Positions 25,608 to 35,337 of a DNA stretch of 64,000 nucleotides are shown piece by piece. Both the position numbers and the translations under genes were made by a program. The notes beneath the pieces are model-generated. The model was not told where the DNA came from. It did not search any database and worked only from the letters and a program-made list of their open reading frames with translations. Each line of letters opens with the position of its first letter. The first letter of the stretch is position 1. The stretch comes from Rhizobium sp. ASV20 (lineage in GTDB: Bacteria > Pseudomonadota > Alphaproteobacteria > Rhizobiales > Rhizobiaceae). The DNA lies in contig NZ_JAELTU010000002.1 in NCBI RefSeq assembly GCF_016429015.1, forward strand, positions 1 through 64,000, given 5' to 3'.

Positions 25608-28070
25608 TCAATCCACCGACTGGCTGGATTGCAGATCATAGATACGGAATGCAGGAACGCCGCCCGCAACGGGCTTGGTCGGCGTGAAAATGACGCGGCG
25701 GCTTTCGCCGGCGGCAAGATCGAAGGCGTTGTCGGAGTAACGTCCCTCGATTTCGCTCTCGATCATCACGAACAACGCAAGTCCCTTTGCGGTGACGGTG
25801 AGTTCCACTGTCCCGTTCTCTTCCTTTTCCTCCCTCAGCACCGTCAGGCCGGCGGGCTGAAGCTCGAGCGCCTTGTATGTGCCGTGGACATAATGCCCCT
25901 CGCCGCCCATGCCATTCGATGCGGTGAAACGCCACGCCAGCAGGCAATCGGCCGGCAACTGATCTGCGTCGATCGACAATGCCGTGACGGCGGCATCCGG
26001 CGTGCATACGGCATGCGCCGTGCTCAGCGGCACCCGCTCTCCGTTGAGCTTCAACAGCGAGACGGAGATATCCACAGTGACATCGGAATTGGTATCGTTG
26101 ACGAGCGAGAAGCGGATCGTCTTGTTGTCCTCGGACGGAATGGCCGCAACAGATACGGGCTGGAAGAAGCGGCGCACCAGATAATGCATCACCTTCCACC
26201 GACCGCCATAATCCAGGCTCGACCATGAGGCCACCGGCCACGTGTCGTTCAGCTGCCAGTAAATGGTGCCCATGCAATGCGGTTTCAGCGACCGCCAATA
26301 TTCCACCGCCGTCTTGATCGCGAGGCCCTGCTGGACCTGGCTCAGGTAGACGAAATTCGGAAAATCCTTCGGAAAACGGAAATAACGGAACATGGTGCCG
26401 GCAATACGCTCGTTGCCGCCGGCATTCTTCTGGTGCAGCTCCATGACCGGAGAGGCGATGTTCATATCTTTCGCCTCGGCATAGGTCTTGATGACGGGCA
26501 GCGAGGTATAGGACTGGAAGCCGAATTCCGAGCAGAAGCGCGGGCGCACGGTGCGATAATTGTCGAAGGACTTGTTCTCGTGCCACACCGACCAGTAGTG
26601 CATGTCACCGGAGCCATCGGCATGCCATGCGTCGCCAAAGTTGAGATAGCCCGAAGCCGGGCTCGACGGCCACCAGATCGCATCCGGTAGCGCCTTCTTC
26701 ATCGCCGTCTCGATCGTCCTGTTCAGGCGATCATAGGAGACGAGATAACGATCGCGATCTTTGCGGGATTCCTCGAACCAGGTGAGTGCGCCCACCAGCT
26801 CATTGTCGCCGCACCAGAGAACGACAGAGGGATGCGTCGCGAGCCGGCGAACCTGATAGTCTACTTCCTCCTCGACATTCTCCAAGAAATCGCCGGTCGA
26901 GGGATAGAGATTGCAAGCGAACATGAAGTCCTGCCAAACCATGAGGCCCAGGCGGTCGCAGGTCTCGTAGAACCAGTCATGCTCGTAGAAACCGCCGCCC
27001 CAGACGCGGATTGCATTCATATTTGCATCCGCGGCCGATTGCAGCAAAGCTTCGGTCAGCTCCGGCTTGGAGCGCGAAAACAAGGCATCCGCCGGAATCC
27101 AGTTGGCGCCACGCGCAAAGATTTCGCGGCCATTGATCTTCAAGGCAAAACGGCTTCCCGCTTCATCCTCCGTGGTGATCAACTCGACCGTCCGCAGACC
27201 GATCTGTCGGGTGACGGTTTCGAAATTGGTTTCGACGGACAGGGCATAGAGCACCTGCTCGCCATTGCCGGCCGGCCACCAGAGCTTTGGTTTGTCGATG
27301 TGGAAGAAGTGGGTGATCGAGGTTTCACCGGCATTGACGCCGACATCGAGGCGCACCCGTTCCTCATCGAGCGAGAAATAGAGCTGCGCGATCCCCGTTC
27401 CCTTGGCAAACAGCGCCACCGTCACTTTGAGATCGACCGAGCCGTCGTCATTATGAATCTGCTGGGTGACAACATTCTCGATCCGGGCGATTTCGAGCTT
27501 CTTCAGCGCAATAGTGCCGTAGAGACCGAGCGGCGCGATCGCGATGTTCCAGTCCCAGCCGAAATGGCATTGCGGCTTGCGCAGCATGTTGCCGTTCGGG
27601 ATCGGTGAATTGCCGGTGCTGTAGGGAATGTAGAAAGGTTGCTTCGCCTGCAGGGCGGCGCCAGCCGAAATGCTCGAATGCAGGACGACGCGAATGGTGT
27701 TTTCGCCCGTCTTCAGCGCCTTCGAAACATCGGGACGATAGCGCTGGAAGCAGTTATTCGCCTCCAGCACGAGCGCATCGTTGACATAGACGCTAGCGAT
27801 GGTGTCGAGATAGTCGATATCGAGATACCAGTCGCCCCCGGCATCATCGAGAGTGAAGCTGCGCGTCAGTTCCCAATCCTGCTTGGCAACCCACTGCACG
27901 ACCTCTTCGTTCCGGCCGAAGTAAGGATCGGGAATAAGCCCTTCCGCATTAAGAGCCGTGTGAACATCACCAGGCAGGGACATCAGGAGCGAGTGGTCGC
28001 TGTCGGGAGACGTCAACCTCCACGTCCCGGCCAGATCGACGGTGAAATTGTCATTGAGCGAAGACGACAT
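25608..28070 (-). CDS. Beta-mannosidase, glycoside hydrolase family 2
   Basis: The 820-residue protein has the GH2 order: a sugar-binding jelly-roll start (DLAGTWRLTSPD...GDVHTALNAEGLIPDPYFGRNE), an immunoglobulin-like domain, a TIM barrel and C-terminal beta domains. The acid/base Glu is in VLWCGDNELVGAL and the nucleophile Glu in FCSEFGFQSYTSLP. The GDVH and DPYFGRNE segments are typical of beta-mannosidases rather than beta-galactosidases. No signal peptide is visible, so it should act on imported oligosaccharides in the cytoplasm. The start at 28070 (MSSSLNDNF) follows GGGAGG by four bases. It is 56 bases after the transporter ATPase gene. Confidence 0.88.
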   Translation of the reverse strand: MSSSLNDNFTVDLAGTWRLTSPDSDHSLLMSLPGDVHTALNAEGLIPDPYFGRNEEVVQWVAKQDWELTRSFTLDDAGGDWYLDIDYLDTIASVYVNDALVLEANNCFQRYRPDVSKALKTGENTIRVVLHSSISAGAALQAKQPFYIPYSTGNSPIPNGNMLRKPQCHFGWDWNIAIAPLGLYGTIALKKLEIARIENVVTQQIHNDDGSVDLKVTVALFAKGTGIAQLYFSLDEERVRLDVGVNAGETSITHFFHIDKPKLWWPAGNGEQVLYALSVETNFETVTRQIGLRTVELITTEDEAGSRFALKINGREIFARGANWIPADALFSRSKPELTEALLQSAADANMNAIRVWGGGFYEHDWFYETCDRLGLMVWQDFMFACNLYPSTGDFLENVEEEVDYQVRRLATHPSVVLWCGDNELVGALTWFEESRKDRDRYLVSYDRLNRTIETAMKKALPDAIWWPSSPASGYLNFGDAWHADGSGDMHYWSVWHENKSFDNYRTVRPRFCSEFGFQSYTSLPVIKTYAEAKDMNIASPVMELHQKNAGGNERIAGTMFRYFRFPKDFPNFVYLSQVQQGLAIKTAVEYWRSLKPHCMGTIYWQLNDTWPVASWSSLDYGGRWKVMHYLVRRFFQPVSVAAIPSEDNKTIRFSLVNDTNSDVTVDISVSLLKLNGERVPLSTAHAVCTPDAAVTALSIDADQLPADCLLAWRFTASNGMGGEGHYVHGTYKALELQPAGLTVLREEKEENGTVELTVTAKGLALFVMIESEIEGRYSDNAFDLAAGESRRVIFTPTKPVAGGVPAFRIYDLQSSQSVD

Positions 28071-28126
28071 CGGACCTCCCCGGACCGCGGTGAGATGGAG
28101 GCGGTCAGACCGCCTCCGTGCATGGA

Positions 28127-29218
28127 TCAAATTCTGAGTTCTGTCTGCGCATCAAAGAGCGATGCGAGGGACATGTCAAAGCCGAGCTTCACGGCCGAAC
28201 CCGGGCCAAATCTCCGGGCACCATTGACACGCACCGACATGGTATGCCCGGCATGCTTGAGCCAAAGCAGATTATCGGCGCCCATCGGCTCCTCGATGTC
28301 GACGGTGGCATTATGGACTTCCGCACCCGACGCCGCTTCCTCGTTTACCTTGATGTGCTCGGGACGAACACCGAGCACGACCTTGCGGCCGGCCTGCAGC
28401 GCTTCACCGGCCTTGTAGCCATCGAGCGAGAACAGCACATCATTGGTCGCGAACACAACCTTGCCTTCGCGGTTCACCAATTCGCCCTTGAGGAAGTTCA
28501 TCGACGGCGATCCGATGAAGCCGGCCACGAAGAGATTGCGCGGCTCGTTATAGATCGTCGTGGGATCATCGAGCTGCATGATCACGCCGTTCTTCATGAT
28601 GGCGATGCGGTCGGCGAGCGTCAGAGCCTCGATCTGATCGTGGGTGACGTAGATCATAGTGTTCTTAAGCGACTGGTGCAGCCGCTTGATTTCGACACGC
28701 AGCTCCGAGCGCAGCTTGGCATCGAGGTTCGACAGCGGCTCGTCGAAGAGGAAGACATCGACATCGCGCACCAAGGCGCGGCCGATCGCGACGCGCTGGC
28801 GCTGGCCGCCAGAAAGCTCAGCCGGCTTGCGCTTCAGGAGCGGCTCGATCTGCAGGATCTCTGCCGCGCGGGCGATGCGCTTGTTGATCTCGTCCTGCGG
28901 CACCTTGGCGACGCGCAGGCCGAAAGACAGGTTCTTCTCCACCGACATCTGCGGATAAAGCGCGTAGGACTGGAACACCATACCGATGCCGCGATCCTTG
29001 GGTTCTTCCCAGGTGACGTTCCTGTCCTTGATGAAGATCTGTCCTTCGCTGATATCGAGCAGACCGGCAATGCAATTGAGCAAGGTCGACTTGCCGCAGC
29101 CCGATGACCCCAGAAGCACGAGAAACTCGCCGTCATTGATCTCGAGATTGAGATTTTTCAGAACGTTGACCGCACCGAAATTCAGCGAAAGGTCTTTGAT
29201 GGAAACGCTGCTGTTCAT
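28127..29218 (-). CDS. Sugar ABC transporter ATP-binding protein (UgpC/MsmK type)
   Basis: The 363-residue ATPase carries Walker A GSSGCGKST, the signature LSGGQRQRVAIGRAL, Walker B DVFLFDEPLSNLDAKLR and the switch His in YVTHDQIEA. A C-terminal regulatory OB-type domain follows (VLGVRPEHI...), as in MalK/UgpC. It powers the two permeases encoded upstream. Its start lies four bases after the stop of the permease, a tight operon joint. The start codon at 29218 begins MNSSVSIKDLSLNFGAVNVLK. Confidence 0.94.
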   Translation of the reverse strand: MNSSVSIKDLSLNFGAVNVLKNLNLEINDGEFLVLLGSSGCGKSTLLNCIAGLLDISEGQIFIKDRNVTWEEPKDRGIGMVFQSYALYPQMSVEKNLSFGLRVAKVPQDEINKRIARAAEILQIEPLLKRKPAELSGGQRQRVAIGRALVRDVDVFLFDEPLSNLDAKLRSELRVEIKRLHQSLKNTMIYVTHDQIEALTLADRIAIMKNGVIMQLDDPTTIYNEPRNLFVAGFIGSPSMNFLKGELVNREGKVVFATNDVLFSLDGYKAGEALQAGRKVVLGVRPEHIKVNEEAASGAEVHNATVDIEEPMGADNLLWLKHAGHTMSVRVNGARRFGPGSAVKLGFDMSLASLFDAQTELRI

Positions 29219-29221
29219 GGA

Positions 29222-30118
29222 TCAACCTTTCACTGCGCCGGCGGCGATGCCCCGGACGAAGAGCCGTCCGGAGACGAAATAGACGATAAGCGGCACCGCG
29301 CCGGTCAGTAGCGTTGCGGCCATGTTGACGTTGTATTCCTTCACGCCCTGCACGGCGTTGACGACGTTGTTGAGCTGCACGGTCATCGGATAGTTCTGCG
29401 TGCCGGCAAAAATGACGCCGAACAGGAAGTCGTTCCAGATGCCCGTGATCTGGATGATGATGCCGACGACGAAGATCGGCAGCGACATCGGCAGCATGAT
29501 GCGCAGGAAGATCTGCCAGAAGCCCGCCCCGTCTACGCGCGCCGCCTTGAAGAGTTCAGGCGGAAGCGAGGCGAAATAATTGCGGAACAGCAGGGTGTTG
29601 ATCGGCATGCCGAAGATCGTATGCACAAGCACGATGCCGCCAAGCGTTGCGAACAGGCCGAGTTCGCGCAGCACCATGACCAGCGGATAGAGCATGACCT
29701 GGTAGGGAATGAAAGCGCCGAACAGGAGGATCGTGAAGAAGATTTCCGATCCCTTGAAGCGCCAGTTGGCCAAGGCATAGCCGTTGACCGAGGCGACGGC
29801 GATCGAGACGATGACGCTTGGAACGAGGATCTTTACCGAATTCCAGAAGCCGACCTGGATGCCGTGGCAGTAGAGCCCGGTGCAGGCCTGCGACCAGGCT
29901 TTGACCCAGGGTTCGAAGGTGATTTCCACGGGCGGCGCGAAGATATTGCCCAGGCGTATCTCAGGCATGCCCTTGAGCGAGGTGACGATCATCACGTAGA
30001 GCGGCAGCACGTAGTAGAGCGCTGCAAGCCCGAGAATGCCGTAGAGCATGATGGTGCGCGGCGCGAAGCGGCGCTTAGGTTTTGCGCCCGAAGGCTCGAT
30101 GGTGGCGGCAAGTGCCAT
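29222..30118 (-). CDS. Sugar ABC transporter permease, MalG/UgpE type
   Basis: The 298-residue inner-membrane protein has six predicted helices and the EAA-type loop region FASLPPELFKAARVDGAGFWQIFLRIMLPM. This has the conserved EAA---G spacing slightly altered (ELFKAARVDGAG), which docks onto the ATPase. The N-terminal helix is LYGILGLAALYYVLPLYVMIVTSLKG. It pairs with the MalF-type permease just upstream (gap 12 bases). The start at 30118 gives MALAATIEPSGAKPKRRF. Confidence 0.93.
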   Translation of the reverse strand: MALAATIEPSGAKPKRRFAPRTIMLYGILGLAALYYVLPLYVMIVTSLKGMPEIRLGNIFAPPVEITFEPWVKAWSQACTGLYCHGIQVGFWNSVKILVPSVIVSIAVASVNGYALANWRFKGSEIFFTILLFGAFIPYQVMLYPLVMVLRELGLFATLGGIVLVHTIFGMPINTLLFRNYFASLPPELFKAARVDGAGFWQIFLRIMLPMSLPIFVVGIIIQITGIWNDFLFGVIFAGTQNYPMTVQLNNVVNAVQGVKEYNVNMAATLLTGAVPLIVYFVSGRLFVRGIAAGAVKG

Positions 30119-30130
30119 TGGATGCCTCCC

Positions 30131-31021
30131 TTATCTGCGCTTCTGGCGGAACTCATAGAGAGCCCACGGCACGACGAAGATGAACACGGTGACCAGCATG
30201 ACCGTGGAGGCGGCAAGCGCCTGCCCAAGGTTCGAACGCTGGAACATGAAATCGTAGACGTATTTTGCCGGCATTTCGGACGCGAAGCCCGGCCCCCCTG
30301 CGGTCATGGCGACCACCAGATCGTAGACGCGCACGATGCCCGAAGCGACAATGACGAGCGTGGTGACGAAGACGCCGCGCATCATCGGAATAACGACGAA
30401 AATATAGGTCCGCCAGGCCGGGATGCCGTCAACCCGCGAGGCCTTCCAGATCTCGCCGTCGATCCCGCGCAGCCCCGCCAGCATCAGCACCATCACGAGA
30501 CCGGTGCCCTGCCAGAGACCGGCAATGACGAGTGCATAGAGCACGGTCTTCTGATTGCCGAGCAGCGCGAAATTGAACCACGTGAATCCCATATCCTGCG
30601 CCAGCTTGGGCAGCCCGAGCGCTGGATCAAGTATCCATTGCCAGACCAGACCGGTCACGATGAAGGACAGGGCAAAGGGATAAAGGAAAATGGTTCGGAA
30701 CGTATTCTCGAAGCGGATCTTCTGATCCATCAGCACGGCCAGAACGAAGCCGACGACGAACGAGAAAATCAGGCTGAGAACGCCGTAGGTGGCCAGATTG
30801 CCAATCGAAACGTTCCAGCGATCGGTGCCCCAAAGGCGCTGATACTGCGCCAGGCCGACGAAATTGGAGCTCGGCAGCAGCCTTGAATCCGTGAACGAAT
30901 AGATGACGGTCCACAGCGTGCAGCCGACGAAGACGACGATTACCGTCAGCACCATGGGGATGGCGGCGATCTTCGCATTGAGGTTGCGGAACAGACCAAA
31001 TGGCCGGACAGCGTTAGCCAT
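30131..31021 (-). CDS. Sugar ABC transporter permease, MalF/UgpA type
   Basis: The 296-residue inner-membrane protein has about six helices. The EAA-like loop is GLRGIDGEIWKASRVDGIPAWRTYIFVVIPMM, with a conserved Gly, matching carbohydrate uptake class 1 (CUT1) permeases. First of the two permeases, following the binding-protein gene after an 89-base gap that holds a stable hairpin. The start at 31021 (MANAVRPFGLFRN) is followed by a helix at about residues 16-37. Confidence 0.93.
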   Translation of the reverse strand: MANAVRPFGLFRNLNAKIAAIPMVLTVIVVFVGCTLWTVIYSFTDSRLLPSSNFVGLAQYQRLWGTDRWNVSIGNLATYGVLSLIFSFVVGFVLAVLMDQKIRFENTFRTIFLYPFALSFIVTGLVWQWILDPALGLPKLAQDMGFTWFNFALLGNQKTVLYALVIAGLWQGTGLVMVLMLAGLRGIDGEIWKASRVDGIPAWRTYIFVVIPMMRGVFVTTLVIVASGIVRVYDLVVAMTAGGPGFASEMPAKYVYDFMFQRSNLGQALAASTVMLVTVFIFVVPWALYEFRQKRR

Positions 31022-31046
31022 CGATACCTCCGTTGGTGGCGTGACC

Positions 31047-31073
31047 GGGACAGGCGAAACTCTCGCCTGTCCC
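31047..31073 (-). other. Stem-loop between the binding-protein and permease genes
   Basis: A 10-bp perfect stem (31047-31056 with 31064-31073) on a 7-base loop, with no T-run. Such hairpins between binding-protein and permease cistrons are known to protect the upstream mRNA and lower downstream expression; that role is inferred here. Confidence 0.65.
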
Positions 31074-31110
31074 GATGCCGGCCATCGCGATTGATAGGAT
31101 GGTCGTGTGC

Positions 31111-32349
31111 TTACTGCGCCTGCTTGAAGATGGCGGCCTGCTTTTCGATCGCCTCATCCACGGTCATCTTCGACGAGAAGAACTGCAGCCCGAGATCGGT
31201 CATCTGGCCGCGCGTATCCGGGTCGATCAGCTGAGTGACACCCGGCACGACGTTGTCCGGGTTCTTGAGGATCTCCAGACCCTTCTTCATGCAGCTGCTG
31301 GCCGCGCTCAGATCGATATCGCCACGCACCGGCAGCGATCCCTTGGCGAGGTTGAACTTGACCTGGGTTTCCTTGGAAACCAGCATGCTCGCAAGCTCGA
31401 GCTGGGCCTTGGTGATATCGGCATTGCTGTTCTTCGGGAAATAGAAGCTGTCGCCGCCGGTATCGAGCAGGCCATGGAAGCCGAGACCCGGCAGGCAGTC
31501 GTAATCCTTGCCGGCAACCTGCTTGGCGACGCCGAATTCGCCCTGCGCCCAGTCGCCCATGATCTGCGCGGCAGCCTTGCCTGTGATGACCATGTTGGTG
31601 GCAACGTTCCAGTCACGGCCGGAATAGCTCTCGTCAACCAGATCGCGAGCCTGCGCGAAAGCGTCCCAAACCTTGCGGTTTTCGGGGCTCTTCACGGCAT
31701 CTGCGTCTTTCTTCTGGTAGATCGCCAGATAGGTTTCCTTGCCGCCAATGCCGATCTGCATGACGCTGCGCATGCCGTCGACCTGCCACGGAGCGCCGGT
31801 CGCGAGCGGAACGATGCCCTTCTCGCGCAGCTTCGGCGCATCAGCCACGAATTCATCCCAGTTGGCCGGCACCTTCATGCCGTTGTCTTCGAAGACATGG
31901 CGGTTGACCCACATCCACTGCCAGGAGTGAATATTGAGCGGCACGCAATAAACGCGGCCCTCGTAGGTGCACGAAGCCAGCAGGCTCGCCGGGCGAATGA
32001 TATCCTTCCAGTGCTCTTTCTCCGCGAGATCCGTCAGATCGGTCATCAGGCCTGCCTTGACGAGCTCTTCGGCGTCACGGCCCGTGTTGAGCTGCGTTGC
32101 GCCCATCGGATTGCCGCCCAGAATACGGCTGACGATCAAGGGCGTTGCGGTCGAGCCGGATCCGGCGATCGCGCCGTCGACCCAGTGATTGTCACCCAGA
32201 CCGTTGTACTGCTCGGCCAGAACCTTCACGGCAGCTGCTTCACCGCCCGATGTCCACCAATGCGTCACTTCAAGATCAGTCGCGTTTGCTGAGAAGGCCG
32301 GAATCGCGACAGATGCGAGCAAAGCGGCGGCCACCAAACGAATATTCAT
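31111..32349 (-). CDS. Sugar ABC transporter substrate-binding protein
   Basis: A 412-residue periplasmic binding protein of the CUT1 class with a Sec signal peptide (MNIRLVAAALLASVAIPAFSANA). The mature part opens TDLEVTHWWTSGGEAAAVKVL, a typical start for glucose/oligosaccharide binders, and continues with PVRGDIDLS near the end. Family resemblance is to the glucose/mannose-type rhizobial binders. The beta-mannosidase in the operon suggests mannosides or manno-oligosaccharides as cargo, which is an inference. A very strong ribosome site (GGAGGAG five bases before ATG) points to high expression. First gene of the operon. Confidence 0.92.
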   Translation of the reverse strand: MNIRLVAAALLASVAIPAFSANATDLEVTHWWTSGGEAAAVKVLAEQYNGLGDNHWVDGAIAGSGSTATPLIVSRILGGNPMGATQLNTGRDAEELVKAGLMTDLTDLAEKEHWKDIIRPASLLASCTYEGRVYCVPLNIHSWQWMWVNRHVFEDNGMKVPANWDEFVADAPKLREKGIVPLATGAPWQVDGMRSVMQIGIGGKETYLAIYQKKDADAVKSPENRKVWDAFAQARDLVDESYSGRDWNVATNMVITGKAAAQIMGDWAQGEFGVAKQVAGKDYDCLPGLGFHGLLDTGGDSFYFPKNSNADITKAQLELASMLVSKETQVKFNLAKGSLPVRGDIDLSAASSCMKKGLEILKNPDNVVPGVTQLIDPDTRGQMTDLGLQFFSSKMTVDEAIEKQAAIFKQAQ

Positions 32350-32802
32350 GAGTTCTCCTCCCTCACTGAAACGTTGCCGGAAAAACGTAGTCGAATCATT
32401 TTGGGTGCGCAACCGCCTATCCGCGAATTTTTCTAGCACATGCGATTATACAACCTATAGAAGAATACAGGCCTGTGGAAAGCATCGCATTCGCAGCTTC
32501 GGCTCGAATGAAAATCCCGTGAAAATGAGCAGTAATCTATTGTTTTTAATAGACCAATATCTTTTCAAGCGTCACTCATTCCCTTGCCCAACCATGACGG
32601 ACGGAAAAATTTTCGAAATGGCAGCTCGATACAACCGAGGGGCATTACTGCGGAAAGTCGTCATAAAATAACGCTCGACAATCGAACTGTATCGTTACAG
32701 TTTTTATCATTGGCGAAGGAGCGATCGCGTTGCATCTATGCTTGCAGCGCTAGCATGAGCAATATAAGCGGATTGGTCGCGGGAGGCGGCCGGGAGGCGA
32801 GC
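32350..32802. other. Divergent regulatory region of the mannoside operon and its LacI regulator
   Basis: 453 bases without a supported gene. Reading left, TATAAT-like sequence (minus strand near 32444) could serve the operon promoter, though I see no clean -35. A LacI-type palindrome occurs at 32685-32702. The region is AT-richer than its neighbours. Short ORFs here lack ribosome sites. Confidence 0.5.
32685..32702. promoter_or_regulatory. LacI-family operator, AACTGTATCGTTACAGTT
   Basis: An 18-bp palindrome centred on CG with a single mismatched pair, the usual form of a LacI-family operator. It lies 100 bases upstream of the regulator start in the divergent region, so it may control both the regulator and the operon. 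I found no second good copy near the operon promoter. Confidence 0.6.
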
Positions 32803-33846
32803 TTGGACGAAATGGACAATAAGAAGACTTCAGCGAGCGGCACGCAGCAGACGACACCGGAGCGCCCGACGCTCAAGACGATCGCCTTCATGACCGGACT
32901 TGGCATTACCACGGTGTCACGCGCTTTGAAGGATGCCCCCGATATCGGCGCAGAAACGAAGGAACGCGTGCGCATGGTCGCCCGGCAGTTGGGCTATCAG
33001 CCAAACCGCGCCGGCGTGCGCCTGCGCACCGGCAAGACCAATGTCATCGCGTTGGTGCTGAGCATCGACGAGGAAATCATGGGCTTCACCAGCCAGATGG
33101 TCTTCGGCATTTCCGAGGTTCTGGCAGGCACGCAATACCACCTGGTCATCACGCCGCATTCGCACAGCAAGGATCCGCTGGTGCCGGTGCGCTACATCCT
33201 CGACACAGGTTCAGCCGATGGCGTCATCATATCGCGCACGGAGCCGGACGATCCCCGCGTTCGCCTGATGCATGAACGCGGCCTGCCGTTTGCCACGCAT
33301 GGGCGCACGGATATGGGTATCGTCCATCCCTTCCACGATTTCGACAATGAAGCCTTCACCCACGAGGCCGTCCGCGCGCTGGTCGCCAAGGGGCGCCGCC
33401 GCCTCGCCCTGCTGCAACCGGCGAGCAAGCTGACCTACTACTCGCATATCCGCATCGGCTTCCAGATCGGTCTTCATGAGTATGGTGCCGAGGAGATCCC
33501 GCTCAGGGTAACGACGGATGCGCCGCTTGCCGATATTAGGGATAGCGTCGAAGCGCTGATGCGCTCCTCCCACCCGCCCGATGGCATCGTCTGTTCCAGC
33601 GGCGCCGGCGCCATTGCCGTCAATGCCGGCATCGAGGCGGCTGGTTTCCGCCTCGGCCGCGACATCGACATGGTCGCCAAGCAATCGACCGACGTGCTCA
33701 ACTGGATCCGCCCGGAAATTATCACAATCTACGAGGACGTCCGTCACGGCGGCCGCGAGCTGGCAAAGTCAATCATCGCCCGCATCGATGGCATAGAACC
33801 CGAACTGCTGCAAAGCATCAGCTCGCCCGTCTGGCCGAAGAGCTGA
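32803..33846 (+). CDS. LacI-family transcriptional regulator
   Basis: The 347-residue protein has an N-terminal LacI helix-turn-helix ([21 protein letters not shown], about residues 24-44, with hinge [15 protein letters not shown]). A periplasmic-binding-like effector domain follows. Divergence from the mannoside operon and the operator between them make it the likely local repressor, with a mannoside or its product as inducer (inferred). A TTG start at 32803 is preferred because GGGAGG lies five bases upstream; the ATG at 32812 is 14 bases from that site. An earlier ATG at 32755 has no good ribosome site. It converges on gnd. Confidence 0.88.
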   Translation: MDEMDNKKTSASGTQQTTPERPTLKTIAFMTGLGITTVSRALKDAPDIGAETKERVRMVARQLGYQPNRAGVRLRTGKTNVIALVLSIDEEIMGFTSQMVFGISEVLAGTQYHLVITPHSHSKDPLVPVRYILDTGSADGVIISRTEPDDPRVRLMHERGLPFATHGRTDMGIVHPFHDFDNEAFTHEAVRALVAKGRRRLALLQPASKLTYYSHIRIGFQIGLHEYGAEEIPLRVTTDAPLADIRDSVEALMRSSHPPDGIVCSSGAGAIAVNAGIEAAGFRLGRDIDMVAKQSTDVLNWIRPEIITIYEDVRHGGRELAKSIIARIDGIEPELLQSISSPVWPKS

Positions 33847-33850
33847 TAGC

Positions 33851-33883
33851 AAAAGCCCGCCGGATTTCTCCGACGGGCCTTTT
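33851..33883. terminator. Bidirectional terminator between lacI-type gene and gnd
   Basis: Stem of GCCCG (33855-33859) with CGGGC (33874-33878), extended by CGGA/TCCG after one mismatch. It is flanked by AAAA on the left and TTTT on the right. Confidence 0.8.
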
Positions 33884-33909
33884 CTTCCAAATCACATCGG
33901 ACTGTTTTC

Positions 33910-35337
33910 TCAGCCCTGAGCGCCGCTGCCCCACGGGCCGTGGTGGATGTCCTTGCCATCGACGCGATCGAAGCCATGCGCGCCGAAGAAGTCGCGCTGA
34001 GCCTGGATCAGATTGGCGGTGCCGCGTGCCTGGCGATAGGCATCGAAGTAGGTGAGAGCCGAAGCCAGCGCCGGAACCGGCAGGCCGGCCGCCGTGGCAG
34101 CCGAAACGATGCGGCGCAGCGACGGGATCGATTCCTTGACCATTTCTGCAAAGGCCGGCGTGACGATCAGGTTCGCCGCATCCGGGGTCTTGGTAAAGGC
34201 GCTGGTGATCTCGTCGAGGAACTGCGAGCGGATGATGCAGCCGGCACGCCAGATCTTGGCGATGACAGGCATCGGCAGCGACCAATTGAACTCCTTCGAA
34301 GCCTCCGCCATCACGGCAAAGCCCTGCGCATAGGCACCGATCTTGGCGGCAAACAGCGCAAGCTCCAGATCCTTCAGCAGATCGGGGCCGAAAGCGATCG
34401 GGAACTTGTAGTCAGGCGTGCCGAAGATCTTCTCGGCAGCTTCGCGCTGGCTCTTGAGAGCCGAGAGGCTGCGTGCGGCAACGGCCGCCTCGATGGCGGT
34501 TGCCGGAATACCCATGTTCTGGGCTTCGATGGCAGACCATTTGCCGGTGCCCTTCTGGCCGGCCTTGTCGAGGATGACGTCGGGCATGGCACTGCCGGTT
34601 GCCGGATCCTTTGCAGCGAGAACCTTTTCAGTGATCTCGATGAGGTAGGAATTCAGACGGCCCTTGTTCCACTCGCCGAAGATCGAGCTGATTTCAGCGG
34701 CGCTCTTGCCGAGACCGTCACGCAGAATGCCGTAGATTTCGGCGATCATCTGCATGTCGGCATATTCGATGCCGTTGTGGATCGTTTTGACGAAATGGCC
34801 TGCGCCATCATTGCCGAGCCAGGCAACGCATGGATCGTTATTGTACTTGGCAGCGATCGACGTCAGCACCTTCTCGACGCGCTTGTAAGAGTCTTCGGTG
34901 CCGCCGACCATGATCGACGGGCCGTGACGCGCACCTTCCTCGCCGCCGGAAACGCCCATGCCGATAAAAGTCAGGCCGGTATCCTTCAAGCGGTCGAAGC
35001 GGGCGATCGTGTCGCGGAAATTGGCATTGCCGGCATCGATCATGATGTCGCCCTTGTCGAGATAGGGCTGCAGCGCCGCCATCTGCTGGTCGACCGGTTC
35101 GCCGGCCTTGATCATGATGATGATCGGCCTTGGCGGACGGATTGCCTCGACGAATTCTTCGATCGTCTTGCAAAGAATGATTTTGTCCTTGAGCGCGCCC
35201 GCATTGGCGTAGAATTCATCCGTCACCTGCGGCGTACGGTTGAACACTGCGATCTTGTTGCCTTTTTCGGCGATGTTGAGCGCCAGATTCGATCCCATCA
35301 CAGCAAGACCGATCAGCCCGATTTCTGCCTTTTCCAC
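33910..35337 (-). CDS. gnd: 6-phosphogluconate dehydrogenase, decarboxylating
   Basis: A pentose-phosphate enzyme: 6-phosphogluconate to ribulose 5-phosphate with CO2 and NADPH. The 475-residue length is that of the long (E. coli type) enzyme. Motifs: Rossmann GLAVMGSNLALNIAEKG, the NADP-contacting FNRTPQ, VSGGEEGARHGPS, the catalytic Lys in GHFVKTIHNGIEYADMQ, and the C-terminal AQRDFFGAHGFDR. A GTG start at 35337 follows GGAGG by six bases; the upstream open frame lacks family resemblance. Monocistronic. Upstream lie direct repeats at 35391 and 35411 that may be regulatory. The rpiA product in the same window handles its ribulose 5-phosphate product. Confidence 0.95.
   Translation of the reverse strand: MEKAEIGLIGLAVMGSNLALNIAEKGNKIAVFNRTPQVTDEFYANAGALKDKIILCKTIEEFVEAIRPPRPIIIMIKAGEPVDQQMAALQPYLDKGDIMIDAGNANFRDTIARFDRLKDTGLTFIGMGVSGGEEGARHGPSIMVGGTEDSYKRVEKVLTSIAAKYNNDPCVAWLGNDGAGHFVKTIHNGIEYADMQMIAEIYGILRDGLGKSAAEISSIFGEWNKGRLNSYLIEITEKVLAAKDPATGSAMPDVILDKAGQKGTGKWSAIEAQNMGIPATAIEAAVAARSLSALKSQREAAEKIFGTPDYKFPIAFGPDLLKDLELALFAAKIGAYAQGFAVMAEASKEFNWSLPMPVIAKIWRAGCIIRSQFLDEITSAFTKTPDAANLIVTPAFAEMVKESIPSLRRIVSAATAAGLPVPALASALTYFDAYRQARGTANLIQAQRDFFGAHGFDRVDGKDIHHGPWGSGAQG

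Noticed and set aside
29621..30886. 421-codon plus-strand frame over the permease genes
   Set aside because: Charged, His-rich antisense translation of two clear permeases.
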